Source of the DNA: Dyella flava
GTDB lineage: Bacteria > Pseudomonadota > Gammaproteobacteria > Xanthomonadales > Rhodanobacteraceae
Direction: 5' to 3'
Assembly (NCBI RefSeq): GCF_016904955.1
Contig: NZ_JADIKE010000036.1
Location: 76,021-140,020, forward strand
Length of the DNA: 64,000 nt
Position numbers and translations under genes: made by a program. Under the pieces are notes generated by a model that saw nothing but the letters and a program-made list of their open reading frames with translations, was not told the DNA's origin and did not search any database. Positions 18,392 to 27,149 of the stretch are shown here, one piece after another. The first letter of the stretch is position 1. The number at the start of each line of letters is the position of its first letter.

Positions 18392-21300
18392 TTACCAGTC
18401 GTAGGTAATACCGAACTGCAGATAGCGCGGTGTTTCCACGCCATAGCTGTTCTGGCTGGGCGTACCGTTCTCGATCGCCGACAGGTACAACGGGTTCGGA
18501 CTGGACGTCGATCCCGCCTGCGCGTAGATCTGCGTGATGCGCTGCTGGTTGAACAGGTTGTAGACCTGGAGCTGGAAGCCCAACTTCTTGTTCGCCCACT
18601 CCGGACGATATTCCACCTGCAGGCTCAGAATTTCCGTCCAGGGGTTGCTGCCAGTCGCACCAGGCGCGGATGGGTTGCCAAAACACCAGTGATACGACGA
18701 GCCGTAGCTGATCGGGTCGGTCTGGTTGGGGCCGTAGTAACCCAGGCAATCCTTGGGCGTACCGGAAGCCATCTGCAGAACGCCACTGACGGTCCACTCC
18801 GGCAGGATCTGGTACGTACCGTAGAGACGGAACTGGTGCTTCTGGTTGTTCGCCTGCAGACCGTTGGAGAAGGACATGATCTGCGGATAGTCCCACTGCT
18901 CGGTGGCGGACACCGAGTTGCCGCCCTGGCCGATGTTGGACTGCACCGGACCTTCGGTGTTACCCCAGCTGCGCGAGAACACGTAGTCGAACTTCGCCGT
19001 CCACTTGCCGTCCCACGGATGCTCCAGGAACATGTCCAGCGAGTAGTAGCGGCGAATCAACTGCGGCATGCCCAGCATCGCGTTGGTCACCACCGCTGTG
19101 TTGTAACCGCCGGCATTGTTCTTGGCGACGATCACGTTGTACTGGCCCGGGTTGATCAGGATGCTGCCGTCGATATCGCTGAGCGTCAGCGTGGCCGGAT
19201 TGGCACCCTGCGCGATCATCGCGTTGTAGATCGCCTGGGTATAGCCGGTATCGTCGATCGCACGACCGAGACTGCGATACATCGCCGTCACACCGTAGTC
19301 CCACGACGGGTTGATCTGTTGCTGCATACCGAGGACGAATTCGTCCTGGTACTCCGCCTTGAGGTTACGCGACGCCACCACCTTGGGATCCAGCGAGCTG
19401 CCGTTTTCGTTGTTGACCGGCACGTTGGTGGTTGGATTGGACGCAATCGGCGTCAGACCTTCCGGAATACCCGTAACCGGATTGATGCTCGAGTAGGTGT
19501 AATAGGTTTCCTCGTACAGCGGCGCACCGGCGTCACGCAGGGCGACCGCCGATGGCATGGCCAGATAGTAGCGGCCGGCGTTGCCGAACACCTTCAGGGT
19601 GGAATCGCCGAACACGTCCCAGGTAGCGCCCAGGCGCGGCGCCCATTGCGGACTGGTCAGGCGCAGGTAAGGCACGCCGGAGGGGTTGTAGTTGGTGAAC
19701 TGGTCATTACGCAGACCCAGACTCAACAACAAGTTTGGCAAGACCTGCCAACGATCCTGGATGTACTGCGCGCGCTGCGCCACTTCCACCGTCGCCGCAT
19801 CCGTGAAGATGTACTTGGCAACGTAATATCCCTGTGCGCCGTTCGGATAATTCGCGGGCGCATCCACCCAGCCGTAAGCACCTGCCGTGCTGCCGGCGAT
19901 ATAGGTAGTCGGACTGGCCGCCTGGTTGTACAGCCAGGCATACCCCGGCCCCGTCATCAGCGAACCGGCGTTGATATCACGCGAAGTGTCGTTGTCGATA
20001 CCCGCCTGGATATCGTGATCGCCAATCTTCCACTCCACGTCGAAGCGCAGGTTGAGCACGCTGGTGGTGTTGTTGGGATTGTTGATATTCGAGTTGGTGT
20101 TCGGATTGGAAATCGGCGAGTTGCCGTTGAGTGCCGGATTCTGCAGGAACGGCAGGATGATACTGGGCAGCGACGAGCCATTGAACGGCGGCTGATCGGT
20201 GTACAGCGTACCGCTCATCTTGCCGAACATCGCGTTTACCGTGATGTCGTCGGTGATGTACGACGTGAACTTGCCGTTCCACAGCGAGTAGGAGTTCTTG
20301 AAGGACTGGTCGTAGCTGCTGAACGAGCCCGGCGTCAACGTGTTGTAGTTGTAGTTGTAAATCGAGCTGTCATAGGCGTACGAGTTCTTGACGTAGGTAA
20401 TGCCCAGCGTGTTGCTATCGTTGATGTTCCAGTCGATCTTGCCGTACATCTTCGGATTGGTGTACTGCTGGTAATAGATGTCACCCGTCGTGGCACTCGG
20501 CTGAAGATTCGTATCGTGCGTACGATCCGCTTCGGCAGCGATGAAGAAGAACAAGGTGTCCTTGATCAGCGGACCACCCAGATAGCCGTCATACACCGTG
20601 TTCCACTGGCTGTCCGCATTGCGGTAGTCGAGCAGATCGCCCTTTTCCTGGCCCGGTGTGGTCGACATCGGGTTTTCGTAATACAGATTGGCCGGCGTGC
20701 CGCCTGCAAAGGCCGGTTCCCACAGCACCTGACCGCCGAAGTGCCAGGTGTTGGTACCGCTCTGGCCGATCTGGCTGATCACGCCACCGGCCGAACGACC
20801 GTATTGCGCTTCATAACCACTGGTCAGCGTCTGCTGCTGCGCAATGGCACCGTACGGCAGGGTGAGGCCACCCTGGTTGCCGATCGGGTCGGACGTGTTG
20901 AAGCCGTTGATGTAGTAAGCGTTCTCGGCCACCGACGAACCACCGAACGACACCAGCGGCGCACCTGTCGGTCCTTTGTTCAAGGCCGAAGCGCCCTGCA
21001 CCGTACCCGGTGCCAGCAAGGCAATCGCTTCGGCGCTACGCTGCAGCGGCAAGTGCTTCAGCTGCTCGGCGGTAATGGTGGTGCTCTGGTTGGTAGACGT
21101 AACGTCGATCGGCGGAATCGCATTCGCCGTCACCATCACCGACGACAGATTCTGCGCATTGGCCGTGCTGGCACCCGATGCAGCGACGAAGTCCACCGCA
21201 ACCGCGCTGGCAGCAAGCGCGGTCACGTTGTTCTTGCTCTGCACGGTCTTGCCGTTCTGCAACAACGTGACGGTGTAAGTACCGATAGGTAGGGTGATGC

Positions 21301-21526
21301 TGTAACGGCCGGATTTACTGTCGACCGGCACCGTGCGGTTGAAACCCGAACCACCCGTGATCTGGATGGTTTCGCCCGCTGCAACCGGCGCCTGGCCGGC
21401 AATGGTGCCCGTCGTAGACTGCGCAGAGACAAATCCGGAGAAACCAAATCCCATGGCTACAGCCATAGCCAACGCGGTATGACGCACCGGCATCCCTGAT
21501 GCAGGCGCAAGCCTCTTGATACTCAT
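18392..21526 (-). CDS. TonB-dependent receptor, Oar-like (second copy type)
   Basis: 1044 residues from ATG 21526 with a GGGGGT element about 10 nt upstream. A signal peptide ends near GFVSAQS (about residue 36). A carboxypeptidase-regulatory-like domain follows (about 38-115; GRYSITLPIGTYTVTLLQNG), then a TonB-box-like SSVMVTANA, the plug (ITAEQLKHLPLQRSAEAIALL), and a barrel ending YLQFGITYDW with a terminal aromatic residue. It shares domain plan and many plug motifs with the receptor at 13398-16517 (FGGxSVAENxYYxNGFN), so the two are paralogues, but they are well diverged in the barrel, which implies different ligands. It is transcribed towards the sulfotransferase. Confidence 0.93.
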   Translation of the reverse strand: MSIKRLAPASGMPVRHTALAMAVAMGFGFSGFVSAQSTTGTIAGQAPVAAGETIQITGGSGFNRTVPVDSKSGRYSITLPIGTYTVTLLQNGKTVQSKNNVTALAASAVAVDFVAASGASTANAQNLSSVMVTANAIPPIDVTSTNQSTTITAEQLKHLPLQRSAEAIALLAPGTVQGASALNKGPTGAPLVSFGGSSVAENAYYINGFNTSDPIGNQGGLTLPYGAIAQQQTLTSGYEAQYGRSAGGVISQIGQSGTNTWHFGGQVLWEPAFAGGTPANLYYENPMSTTPGQEKGDLLDYRNADSQWNTVYDGYLGGPLIKDTLFFFIAAEADRTHDTNLQPSATTGDIYYQQYTNPKMYGKIDWNINDSNTLGITYVKNSYAYDSSIYNYNYNTLTPGSFSSYDQSFKNSYSLWNGKFTSYITDDITVNAMFGKMSGTLYTDQPPFNGSSLPSIILPFLQNPALNGNSPISNPNTNSNINNPNNTTSVLNLRFDVEWKIGDHDIQAGIDNDTSRDINAGSLMTGPGYAWLYNQAASPTTYIAGSTAGAYGWVDAPANYPNGAQGYYVAKYIFTDAATVEVAQRAQYIQDRWQVLPNLLLSLGLRNDQFTNYNPSGVPYLRLTSPQWAPRLGATWDVFGDSTLKVFGNAGRYYLAMPSAVALRDAGAPLYEETYYTYSSINPVTGIPEGLTPIASNPTTNVPVNNENGSSLDPKVVASRNLKAEYQDEFVLGMQQQINPSWDYGVTAMYRSLGRAIDDTGYTQAIYNAMIAQGANPATLTLSDIDGSILINPGQYNVIVAKNNAGGYNTAVVTNAMLGMPQLIRRYYSLDMFLEHPWDGKWTAKFDYVFSRSWGNTEGPVQSNIGQGGNSVSATEQWDYPQIMSFSNGLQANNQKHQFRLYGTYQILPEWTVSGVLQMASGTPKDCLGYYGPNQTDPISYGSSYHWCFGNPSAPGATGSNPWTEILSLQVEYRPEWANKKLGFQLQVYNLFNQQRITQIYAQAGSTSSPNPLYLSAIENGTPSQNSYGVETPRYLQFGITYDW

Positions 21527-21972
21527 GCGGTATAACCCCCAGCGGCAAGATTTTTAAAACAGACAAAAAGGCATGCACGGCCTTCCCGAGCCTTGGTGTG
21601 GTCTTTTCGACCGCCACCTGCGCGATGCCTGTCTGTCTTCCCCATCCCCTGCAAACCACCTGCGCAGCAAAGTCCCCTTCTTAACCGCTGCTTAGCAATT
21701 TGCTGTTCCGACCATAATTGTCTGTATCAGCAAAAGTCAATGACAAAAATTTACGATCTATTTGTAAGCATCAAGTATCGCTATAAATACTTCTAATTCA
21801 TACAGTTATGCATGTTTTACTGGACGAGAAAAATTGTCGCACGCCAAAACTTACGTTATGAAATAACGTATTTTTGTCGTGTAGCTTACGAAGTGAGGGC
21901 TGGCGACGCCGCGGAGCGCGAGGCGGAAAACGGGCGCTCCAGGCCCTTTAAATCGACCCGCCAAGGAGTGAA
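21527..21972. other. AT-rich region upstream of the second TonB-dependent receptor
   Basis: About 445 bases without a gene. Roughly 21690-21890 is strikingly AT-rich compared with the genome average and must contain the receptor promoter. A perfect 8-bp inverted repeat lies at 21852-21870 (separate entry). Confidence 0.5.
21852..21870. repeat. Perfect inverted repeat TACGTTAT-GAA-ATAACGTA
   Basis: Arms 21852-21859 and 21863-21870 with a 3-nt centre, followed on the plus strand by ATTTTT. It could be a regulator-binding palindrome for the receptor gene or a weak terminator for amn on the minus strand (where AGTTTT follows). Function unresolved. Confidence 0.5.
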
Positions 21973-22761
21973 TTACTCCACCGGATCCTCTTCGAACCGC
22001 AGATGCTTAACGCTTCGCCCGTTGCGGCGAACCAGCTTGAGGGCTTCGATTCCGATGCGGATGTGCGCTTCCACAAACTGAGCCGTCACACTGCGGTCGC
22101 TCAGTTCAGTCTTGACGCCCTCGGGAATCATCGGCTGGTCGGACACCAGCAGCAGGGCGCCACAGGGAATGTGATTGGCAAAGCCCGCGGCAAAGATGGT
22201 GGCGGTTTCCATATCGACCGCCATGCAGCGGGTGCGCCGCAGATAGTCCTTGAAGGTCTCGTCGTGTTCCCACACGCGGCGATTGGTGGTGTAGACCGTG
22301 CCGGTCCAGTAATCGTGGCCCAGATCGCGGATCATGGTGGAAACACCGCGCTGGAGCTGGAAGGCCGGAAGCGCCGGCACCTCCGGCGGCAAATAGTCGT
22401 TGCTGGTGCCTTCGCCACGAATGGCGGCAATCGGCAGGATCAAGTCGCCGAGCTTGTTCTTCTTTTTCACCCCGCCACACTTGCCCAGAAACAGCACGGC
22501 CCTGGGCTGGATGGCGCCGAGCAGATCCATCATGGTGGCGGCATTGGGACTGCCCATGCCGAAGTTGATCATGGTGATGCCATCGGCCGTGGCGTTGGGC
22601 ATCGGGCGGTCGTGCCCTTGCACCTCTACCCCATGCCATTCGGCGAACAGATCGACGTAGTGACCGAAATTGGTAAGCAGAATATGCGGGCCGAACTGCT
22701 CCAGCGGGACGCCGGTGTAACGCGGCAGCCAGTTGCTAACGATCTCGTGTTTGGTTTTCAT
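21973..22761 (-). CDS. amn: AMP nucleosidase, short form
   Basis: 262 residues from ATG 22761. The protein is a single nucleoside-phosphorylase-fold domain: GPHILLTNFGHYVDLF, FGMGSPNAATMMDLLG, VLFLGKCGGVKKK and the catalytic-region DMETATIFAAGFANHI. AMP nucleosidase hydrolyses AMP to adenine and ribose 5-phosphate. The E. coli enzyme is 484 residues with an N-terminal regulatory domain; that domain is missing here, as in the short forms of several other bacteria. It is transcribed divergently from the DegV-family gene. Confidence 0.88.
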   Translation of the reverse strand: MKTKHEIVSNWLPRYTGVPLEQFGPHILLTNFGHYVDLFAEWHGVEVQGHDRPMPNATADGITMINFGMGSPNAATMMDLLGAIQPRAVLFLGKCGGVKKKNKLGDLILPIAAIRGEGTSNDYLPPEVPALPAFQLQRGVSTMIRDLGHDYWTGTVYTTNRRVWEHDETFKDYLRRTRCMAVDMETATIFAAGFANHIPCGALLLVSDQPMIPEGVKTELSDRSVTAQFVEAHIRIGIEALKLVRRNGRSVKHLRFEEDPVE

Positions 22762-23049
22762 AAGGACTCTATGAGCAACGCGCAGCGAGCCTTCGCAACG
22801 CTAAACCGGCGACGCCACGCCGGCAGAATGCCAGATGAGTATGTGCCCTTATCTTAGTGTGTATTGGCGCGGCTGGCTGCACGAAGTCCGTGTGCACCGT
22901 CTTGGCGAAGGCTATACGTCGCGCTCGCGCTCCGGCGAATACACTCCGTCCCGCGTACCCGTATCGCCAACCTTGGCGCACTGCGACAATCACATGACAA
23001 TAACGCGTGTTATGTTCGACACGCCTTTTGAGGGTGAGAGGGGTGGCAC

Positions 23050-23994
23050 ATGCGAATGGGTTTGGCTATCGATGCGTCCTGCGATCTGCCGCAGGATTTT
23101 CTGCAGCAACACAACATCGCTGTCATGCCCATCGCGGTACGGGTCGACCAATCGACTTTCAAGGACAATCGCGATCCCGCCGAAGTCCAGCGCTTTCTCA
23201 GCCTGAAGCTGGGTAGCCGCAGCCATTCCGCGGAAACCGAACCCTGTTCGGTGGAAGACGTGCAGAAGCTGTTCCTGGAAAAACTGGTGCTGGAAAATGA
23301 CTGCGTGTTCTGCCTCACCATCACCGCGACCCGCAGCCCGATCTACGAGCACGTGGTCAAGGCCAGCTTCGCCGTGCTGAAGCACTACCGCCAGGTGCGC
23401 GAACCGGCGGGCATGACCGGCCCCTTCCTGATGCGCGTGATGGATACGCGCAGCCTGTTCGCCGGCTCCGCCCCGTGCGTGGTCGAAGCCGTGCGCCTGA
23501 TGCAAGCCGATGAAACGCCAGCGGCGATCCGCGAACGCCTGGCCTATATCGCCGAGAATTCCTACGGCTACATGTTGCCGCGCGACCTGTATTACTTGCG
23601 CGCACGCGCCAAGAAGAAAGGCGATCGCAGTGTGGGCCTGTTCAGTGCCGTACTGGGCTCCACGCTGGATATCAAGCCGCTGCTGCGTGGCTACCGTGGC
23701 GATACCAGCCCGGTCGGCAAGGTGCGCGGCTGGGAGCACGGTTGCGAAACCCTGTTCCAGTATGCCGCCGACCGCGTGCGCGCGGGCTTGCTGGTACCGG
23801 TGATGTGTACCGCCTATGGCGGCGATCTCGACGAGCTGCCGAAGCTTCCAGGCTACGACAAGCTGGTCCAGGCCTGCGAAGAGCACGGTGTCACCCTGAT
23901 GCAGGCGCCCATGAGCATTACGGGCATGGTCAACGTGGGCGAAGGCGCGGTCACCATCGGCTTTGCCGCCGAGGAACATCCGATCGACTTCTGA
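23050..23994 (+). CDS. DegV family protein (fatty-acid-binding fold)
   Basis: 314 residues from ATG 23050, with GAGGGG upstream. The N-terminus MGLAIDASCDLPQDFL corresponds to the conserved DegV opening, with the S/T-C/D-D ligand region. VMDTRSLFAGSAPCVVEAVRLM matches the second lipid-headgroup segment, and the end (TGMVNVGEGAVTIGF) fits the typical DegV C-terminus. DegV proteins bind fatty acids and in firmicutes deliver them to fatty-acid kinase; the role in proteobacteria is less clear. No kinase gene is nearby. The terminus EEHPIDF is complete. Confidence 0.85.
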   Translation: MRMGLAIDASCDLPQDFLQQHNIAVMPIAVRVDQSTFKDNRDPAEVQRFLSLKLGSRSHSAETEPCSVEDVQKLFLEKLVLENDCVFCLTITATRSPIYEHVVKASFAVLKHYRQVREPAGMTGPFLMRVMDTRSLFAGSAPCVVEAVRLMQADETPAAIRERLAYIAENSYGYMLPRDLYYLRARAKKKGDRSVGLFSAVLGSTLDIKPLLRGYRGDTSPVGKVRGWEHGCETLFQYAADRVRAGLLVPVMCTAYGGDLDELPKLPGYDKLVQACEEHGVTLMQAPMSITGMVNVGEGAVTIGFAAEEHPIDF

Positions 23995-24075
23995 CCGCGG
24001 GCGCCCCATCCACTTCGCCTGCCCGCTGGGTTACGCTGCGCCCATCTAGCCCATCGGATGTACGCAGGCAGCGAC

Positions 24076-24708
24076 ATGCATCGTCTAGGCGCTCCCGCCC
24101 TGTTGCTCGTCGCCCTGCTCTTCGCGGGTTTGCACTTGCCCTTGCCAGCCCGTGCCGACACCACGACGGTATACAAGTGCAGCTCGCCCCAGGGACAAGT
24201 GATTTATCAAGGCACGCCCTGTACGCGCAATCAACAGCAGCAGACGATGCAGCTGGAAAACGGCGAGCCAGTCTCCTCACCGCTACCGGCCTCGCCGGGC
24301 AGCACCACGAGCATCGCCGCAAAAGCGCCCGCGCCGCCAGCCCTGCCCAGTACGCCACCATCATTGATGTACCGCTGCATCAACGCGGTCAACGGCAACA
24401 GTTACTTCAGCAGTAACGGTAATCCGCAGCCGTATTACGCACCCTTGGCGGTCACCGGCATCATCCCCACTCCGCTCGGCCAGACCTACGCGCCGCCCGG
24501 CCGCGGCGCGCCGACCGCAGCGACTATCGCCAGCCATTACGTGCTGGTGCACGACTCCTGCCAGGCCATGACAGCCGAAGACACCTGTTCGGAGCTACGC
24601 AATGAATACGACGAGAACGAACGCAAACTGTCGCGGGCCTTCAAGAGCGATCAACCGCCCTTGCTCCAGCGCGAAAGCGACTTGATCGCCCAGCTCAACC
24701 ATTGCTGA
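24076..24708 (+). CDS. Exported DUF4124 domain protein
   Basis: 210 residues from ATG 24076; an in-frame ATG 18 bases earlier is possible. A signal peptide (ALLLVALLFAGLHLPLPARA) ends near residue 29. The DUF4124 core follows: TTVYKCSSPQGQVIYQGTPC, where a Tyr-Lys-Cys start and a closing cysteine are characteristic. A proline/alanine-rich linker (about 70-98) leads to a second motif resembling the first (LMYRCINAVNGNSYFSSNG). The C-terminal part is helical with paired cysteines. Such periplasmic proteins are widespread in Xanthomonadales, and no biochemical function is established. Confidence 0.75.
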   Translation: MHRLGAPALLLVALLFAGLHLPLPARADTTTVYKCSSPQGQVIYQGTPCTRNQQQQTMQLENGEPVSSPLPASPGSTTSIAAKAPAPPALPSTPPSLMYRCINAVNGNSYFSSNGNPQPYYAPLAVTGIIPTPLGQTYAPPGRGAPTAATIASHYVLVHDSCQAMTAEDTCSELRNEYDENERKLSRAFKSDQPPLLQRESDLIAQLNHC

Positions 24709-24772
24709 GCAAAGTCTGCGCAATATGTACGCAATGTCATGCAAAGGCTTGTCGTGAAAAGCCTGGTAAGAA

Positions 24773-24819
24773 TTATCCACAGGGTTGCTACCAGGGTTTC
24801 CCCAATTGCTGTGGACAAA
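24773..24819. promoter_or_regulatory. Inverted pair of DnaA-box-like sequences
   Basis: TTATCCACA at 24773-24781 is an exact DnaA box; 28 bases on, TGTGGACAA (24810-24818) is the inverted box with one mismatch. They lie between the convergent DUF4124 and SDR genes. Function is inferred only from the motif. Confidence 0.45.
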
Positions 24820-24836
24820 CCAAGGAACCGGCTTCG

Positions 24837-25619
24837 TCAAAAGCCGTAATTGAGAAACCCTCCATCCACCGCCAACACCTGGCCAGTGATGTAGCTGGCT
24901 GCCGGCAGGCAGAGGAAGGCAATGGCGGCGGCGACCTCTTCCGGCTCGCCGATCCGCCGCAGTGGCGTGCGATCGAGTACTTCGTCGAGATAGTCCGCAT
25001 CCGCCAATGCCGGCTCGGAGCGTTGCGTGCGGATGTACCACGGCGCTACCGCATTGACGCGAATACCATCGATGGCCCATTCGGCAGCAAGGTTACGCGT
25101 GAGCTGATGCAGCGCCGCCTTGGTCATGCCGTACGGTGAGCCCGTACGCACATGCGTCATGCCAGACACGGATCCGATGTTGACGATCGCCGCGTTGGCG
25201 TGTTGCGTCAGATAGGGGTGGGCAAGCCGGCACATTTCGTAAGCGGAAAAAAGATTCTGCTCAAAGATCGAGCGATACTCCGCGGAGTGGTAATCGAGCG
25301 TGGCCTTGGGCATGTTGCCACCGGCATTGTTGATCAGGATCGACAGCGGCGTGTCCAGATCGGCAATCCAGTCGAACACCGCCATGCGATCCTCGGCTTC
25401 GCTGACGTCCGCCGCGAACGACAGCACGTCGATACCGGGGAAATCGTCGGTCAGCTCCACGCAGACCTGTTCCAGATAATCCTCGTCGCGCGCCACCAGC
25501 AGCAGGCTGGCGCCCAGTCCGGCCAATTCGCGAGCCGCGGCATAGCCGATGCCTTTGCTAGCCCCGGTGATCAAGGCGGTGTGTCCCTGTAATTGCCAAG
25601 CATCAATACGACTATTCAT
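24837..25619 (-). CDS. Short-chain dehydrogenase/reductase, tropinone reductase-like
   Basis: 260 residues from ATG 25619. Classical SDR signatures are complete: cofactor loop TGASKGIG near residue 18, NNAGGNMPKA, catalytic Ser in NIGSVSGMTHV, and YGMTKAALHQL with the catalytic Tyr-x3-Lys, followed by AAEWAIDGIRVNAVAPWYI. The late TYITGQ-like motif (ASYITGQVLAVDGGF) is also present. The overall pattern is nearest to tropinone-reductase-like SDRs, which reduce ketones with NAD(P)H; the true substrate is unknown. No strong ribosome-binding site precedes the ATG. The repeat element at 25636-25821 begins 16 bases upstream, so the promoter may lie within it. Confidence 0.85.
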   Translation of the reverse strand: MNSRIDAWQLQGHTALITGASKGIGYAAARELAGLGASLLLVARDEDYLEQVCVELTDDFPGIDVLSFAADVSEAEDRMAVFDWIADLDTPLSILINNAGGNMPKATLDYHSAEYRSIFEQNLFSAYEMCRLAHPYLTQHANAAIVNIGSVSGMTHVRTGSPYGMTKAALHQLTRNLAAEWAIDGIRVNAVAPWYIRTQRSEPALADADYLDEVLDRTPLRRIGEPEEVAAAIAFLCLPAASYITGQVLAVDGGFLNYGF

Positions 25620-25635
25620 GCACAAAGCTTACATT

Positions 25636-25821
25636 AAGGATGCTCTGATCCATTCTACGCAGGCGGCATGATGTCCAGAAGGCCCGCCGACGCGGAGAGG
25701 GCACATGGATGTGCCCGGCTTTGAGGAGCGAGGAGACGGCCAGTCTTGTCGAGCCGACGGCCCTGGGCCTGCGAACAGACAGGCTCGGTGACGCCTACGT
25801 AGAATGAATCAGAGCATCCTT
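25636..25821. repeat. 186-bp element bounded by 30-bp imperfect terminal inverted repeats
   Basis: Left arm 25636-25665 and right arm 25792-25821 are inverted copies with two mismatches (outer parts AAGGATGCTCTGATCCATTC and GAATGAATCAGAGCATCCTT). The interior is non-coding and contains a second hairpin, GGGCACAT-GG-ATGTGCCC at 25698-25715. The design is that of a MITE-like or dispersed non-coding repeat. A related sequence forms the hairpin at 37760-37807. Confidence 0.8.
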
Positions 25822-25890
25822 ACCGGCTTGTCTGAAGCGCCACGCGGCGAGACACTTCGCTCGGTCGCATCGCAGACTGAGGTCATCGCC

Positions 25891-26103
25891 ATGAAAGCCG
25901 CCCCCGCACTGCTTTGCCTGCTGAGCCTCGTCGCCTGCAGCGGCAAACCCCCGACGCCCGAGTCGGATCCCGCCAAGAGCGCCTCGACAGCGGCCCCCTG
26001 GGACGCCATGAAGCAGGACGAGCAGCGCGCCAAGGATGTGCAGAAGCTGGTGAACAAGCAGGCGGCGGATCAGGACAAGCAAATCGAGCAGCAATCGCAA
26101 TAA
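25891..26103 (+). CDS. Small lipoprotein
   Basis: 70 residues from ATG 25891, with GAGG 8 nt upstream; earlier in-frame starts would lie in the repeat element and lack a leader. The start MKAAPALLCLLSLVACSGK is a lipoprotein signal with the lipobox L-V-A-C, so the mature protein would begin at Cys19 with Ser at +2, which favours outer-membrane sorting. The mature part is short, hydrophilic and Lys/Gln/Asp-rich (AKDVQKLVNKQAADQDKQIEQQ), likely a helix. No family is recognised. Confidence 0.65.
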   Translation: MKAAPALLCLLSLVACSGKPPTPESDPAKSASTAAPWDAMKQDEQRAKDVQKLVNKQAADQDKQIEQQSQ

Positions 26104-26244
26104 GCAGGGTTGCGCACCAATACCTGCGGATCAGTTTTTTCGCTCGCACGTCTGCATTAGAACAACCACTCTCGTGCACGTGACGTTTGGACGTCCGTAC
26201 GTCTGAAGCTTGTCAAGGCACCCCGATGAAGGCATGGTTCGGGC

Positions 26245-27072
26245 ATGAGCCCTGATACCACGCATCACCTCGACACCACCGTCCCCTTGCTGGAGATCCA
26301 CGAAGCCAGCGTCATGCGCGGCGAACGGCTGATTCTTGATCGCCTCAGTCTTCGTCTGGCCATCGGCCAGCACACGGCGATCCTAGGCGCGAATGGTTCA
26401 GGTAAATCGACCCTGATCCGGCTTATCTCACGCCAGCTTTATCCACTTGCGCGCCGTGACGGTGCACCGGTGATGCGCGTGTTTGGGCGCGACCGCTGGA
26501 GCGTCAGCGAATTGCGCGGCCTGATCGGCATCGTTTCGCCCGCCGTACAACTGGACTACACCAGCGACTCGCCCCTGGAAGTCTTCGACGTGGTGGTGTC
26601 CGGCTTCTTCGCTGCGCGCGGGCTTGGCCTGGATCATCAGGTCACCGCATCCATGCGCGAGCGCGAGCATCAAGCGCTGGCGCAAATGGAAGCCTCGCAA
26701 CTGATCGGACGCGAAATGGCCAGCCTGTCCACCGGCGAAGCCCGGCGTGTATTGATTGCGCGTGCACTGGTGCATCGTCCGCGTGCGTTGCTGCTGGATG
26801 AACCGTGCGCGGGACTGGATCCGGCCAGCCGCCGGCGTTTTCTGGAAAGCCTGCGCCAACTTGCTCATCACGGCACCACGCTGTTGCTGGTGACGCATCA
26901 CGTGGAAGAAATCCTGCCGGAGATTGATCACGTGCTGTTGCTGCACGACGGCAAGGTGTTGCAGGAAGGCAGCAAGAACCGCGTATTGACCGATGAAGCG
27001 CTTACTGCCGCATTCGGCATGCCGATGCGTTTAGCCAGGCAAGGTGAGTATTACGCTGCCGACGTCGGTTGA
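26245..27072 (+). CDS. ABC transporter ATP-binding protein (orphan ATPase)
   Basis: 275 residues from ATG 26245. Walker A is GANGSGKST (about residue 48), the signature is LSTGEARR (an LSGGQ variant), Walker B is ALLLDEPCAGLD and the H-loop is VTHHVEEIL. The pattern, including STGEARR and HHVEEI, resembles ModF/iron-type single-domain ATPases. No permease or binding-protein gene flanks it: the upstream gene is the small lipoprotein and the downstream gene is the convergent sppA. Substrate and membrane partner are unknown; a non-transport role or a permease elsewhere is possible. Confidence 0.85.
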   Translation: MSPDTTHHLDTTVPLLEIHEASVMRGERLILDRLSLRLAIGQHTAILGANGSGKSTLIRLISRQLYPLARRDGAPVMRVFGRDRWSVSELRGLIGIVSPAVQLDYTSDSPLEVFDVVVSGFFAARGLGLDHQVTASMREREHQALAQMEASQLIGREMASLSTGEARRVLIARALVHRPRALLLDEPCAGLDPASRRRFLESLRQLAHHGTTLLLVTHHVEEILPEIDHVLLLHDGKVLQEGSKNRVLTDEALTAAFGMPMRLARQGEYYAADVG

Positions 27073-27111
27073 CGCATCGCGCGCCATCCCTGCCAACATC
27101 GGTAACCGTGT

Positions 27112-27142
27112 GGATAGCTCTCCCGTAAAGGGAGAGCTATCC
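27112..27142. terminator. Long hairpin between the ABC ATPase and sppA genes
   Basis: Perfect 13-bp stem GGATAGCTCTCCC/GGGAGAGCTATCC (27112-27124/27130-27142) with a GTAAA loop between convergent genes. No T-run follows on either strand, so it may act as a 3'-end stabiliser or a rho-assisted terminator. Confidence 0.55.
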
Positions 27143-27149
27143 CGTGCCA

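Noticed and set aside
18320-21292. 990-codon open frame antisense to the second TonB-dependent receptor
   Set aside because: Compositional shadow of the receptor gene; rich in Arg/Val/His with no domain, and no ribosome-binding site.
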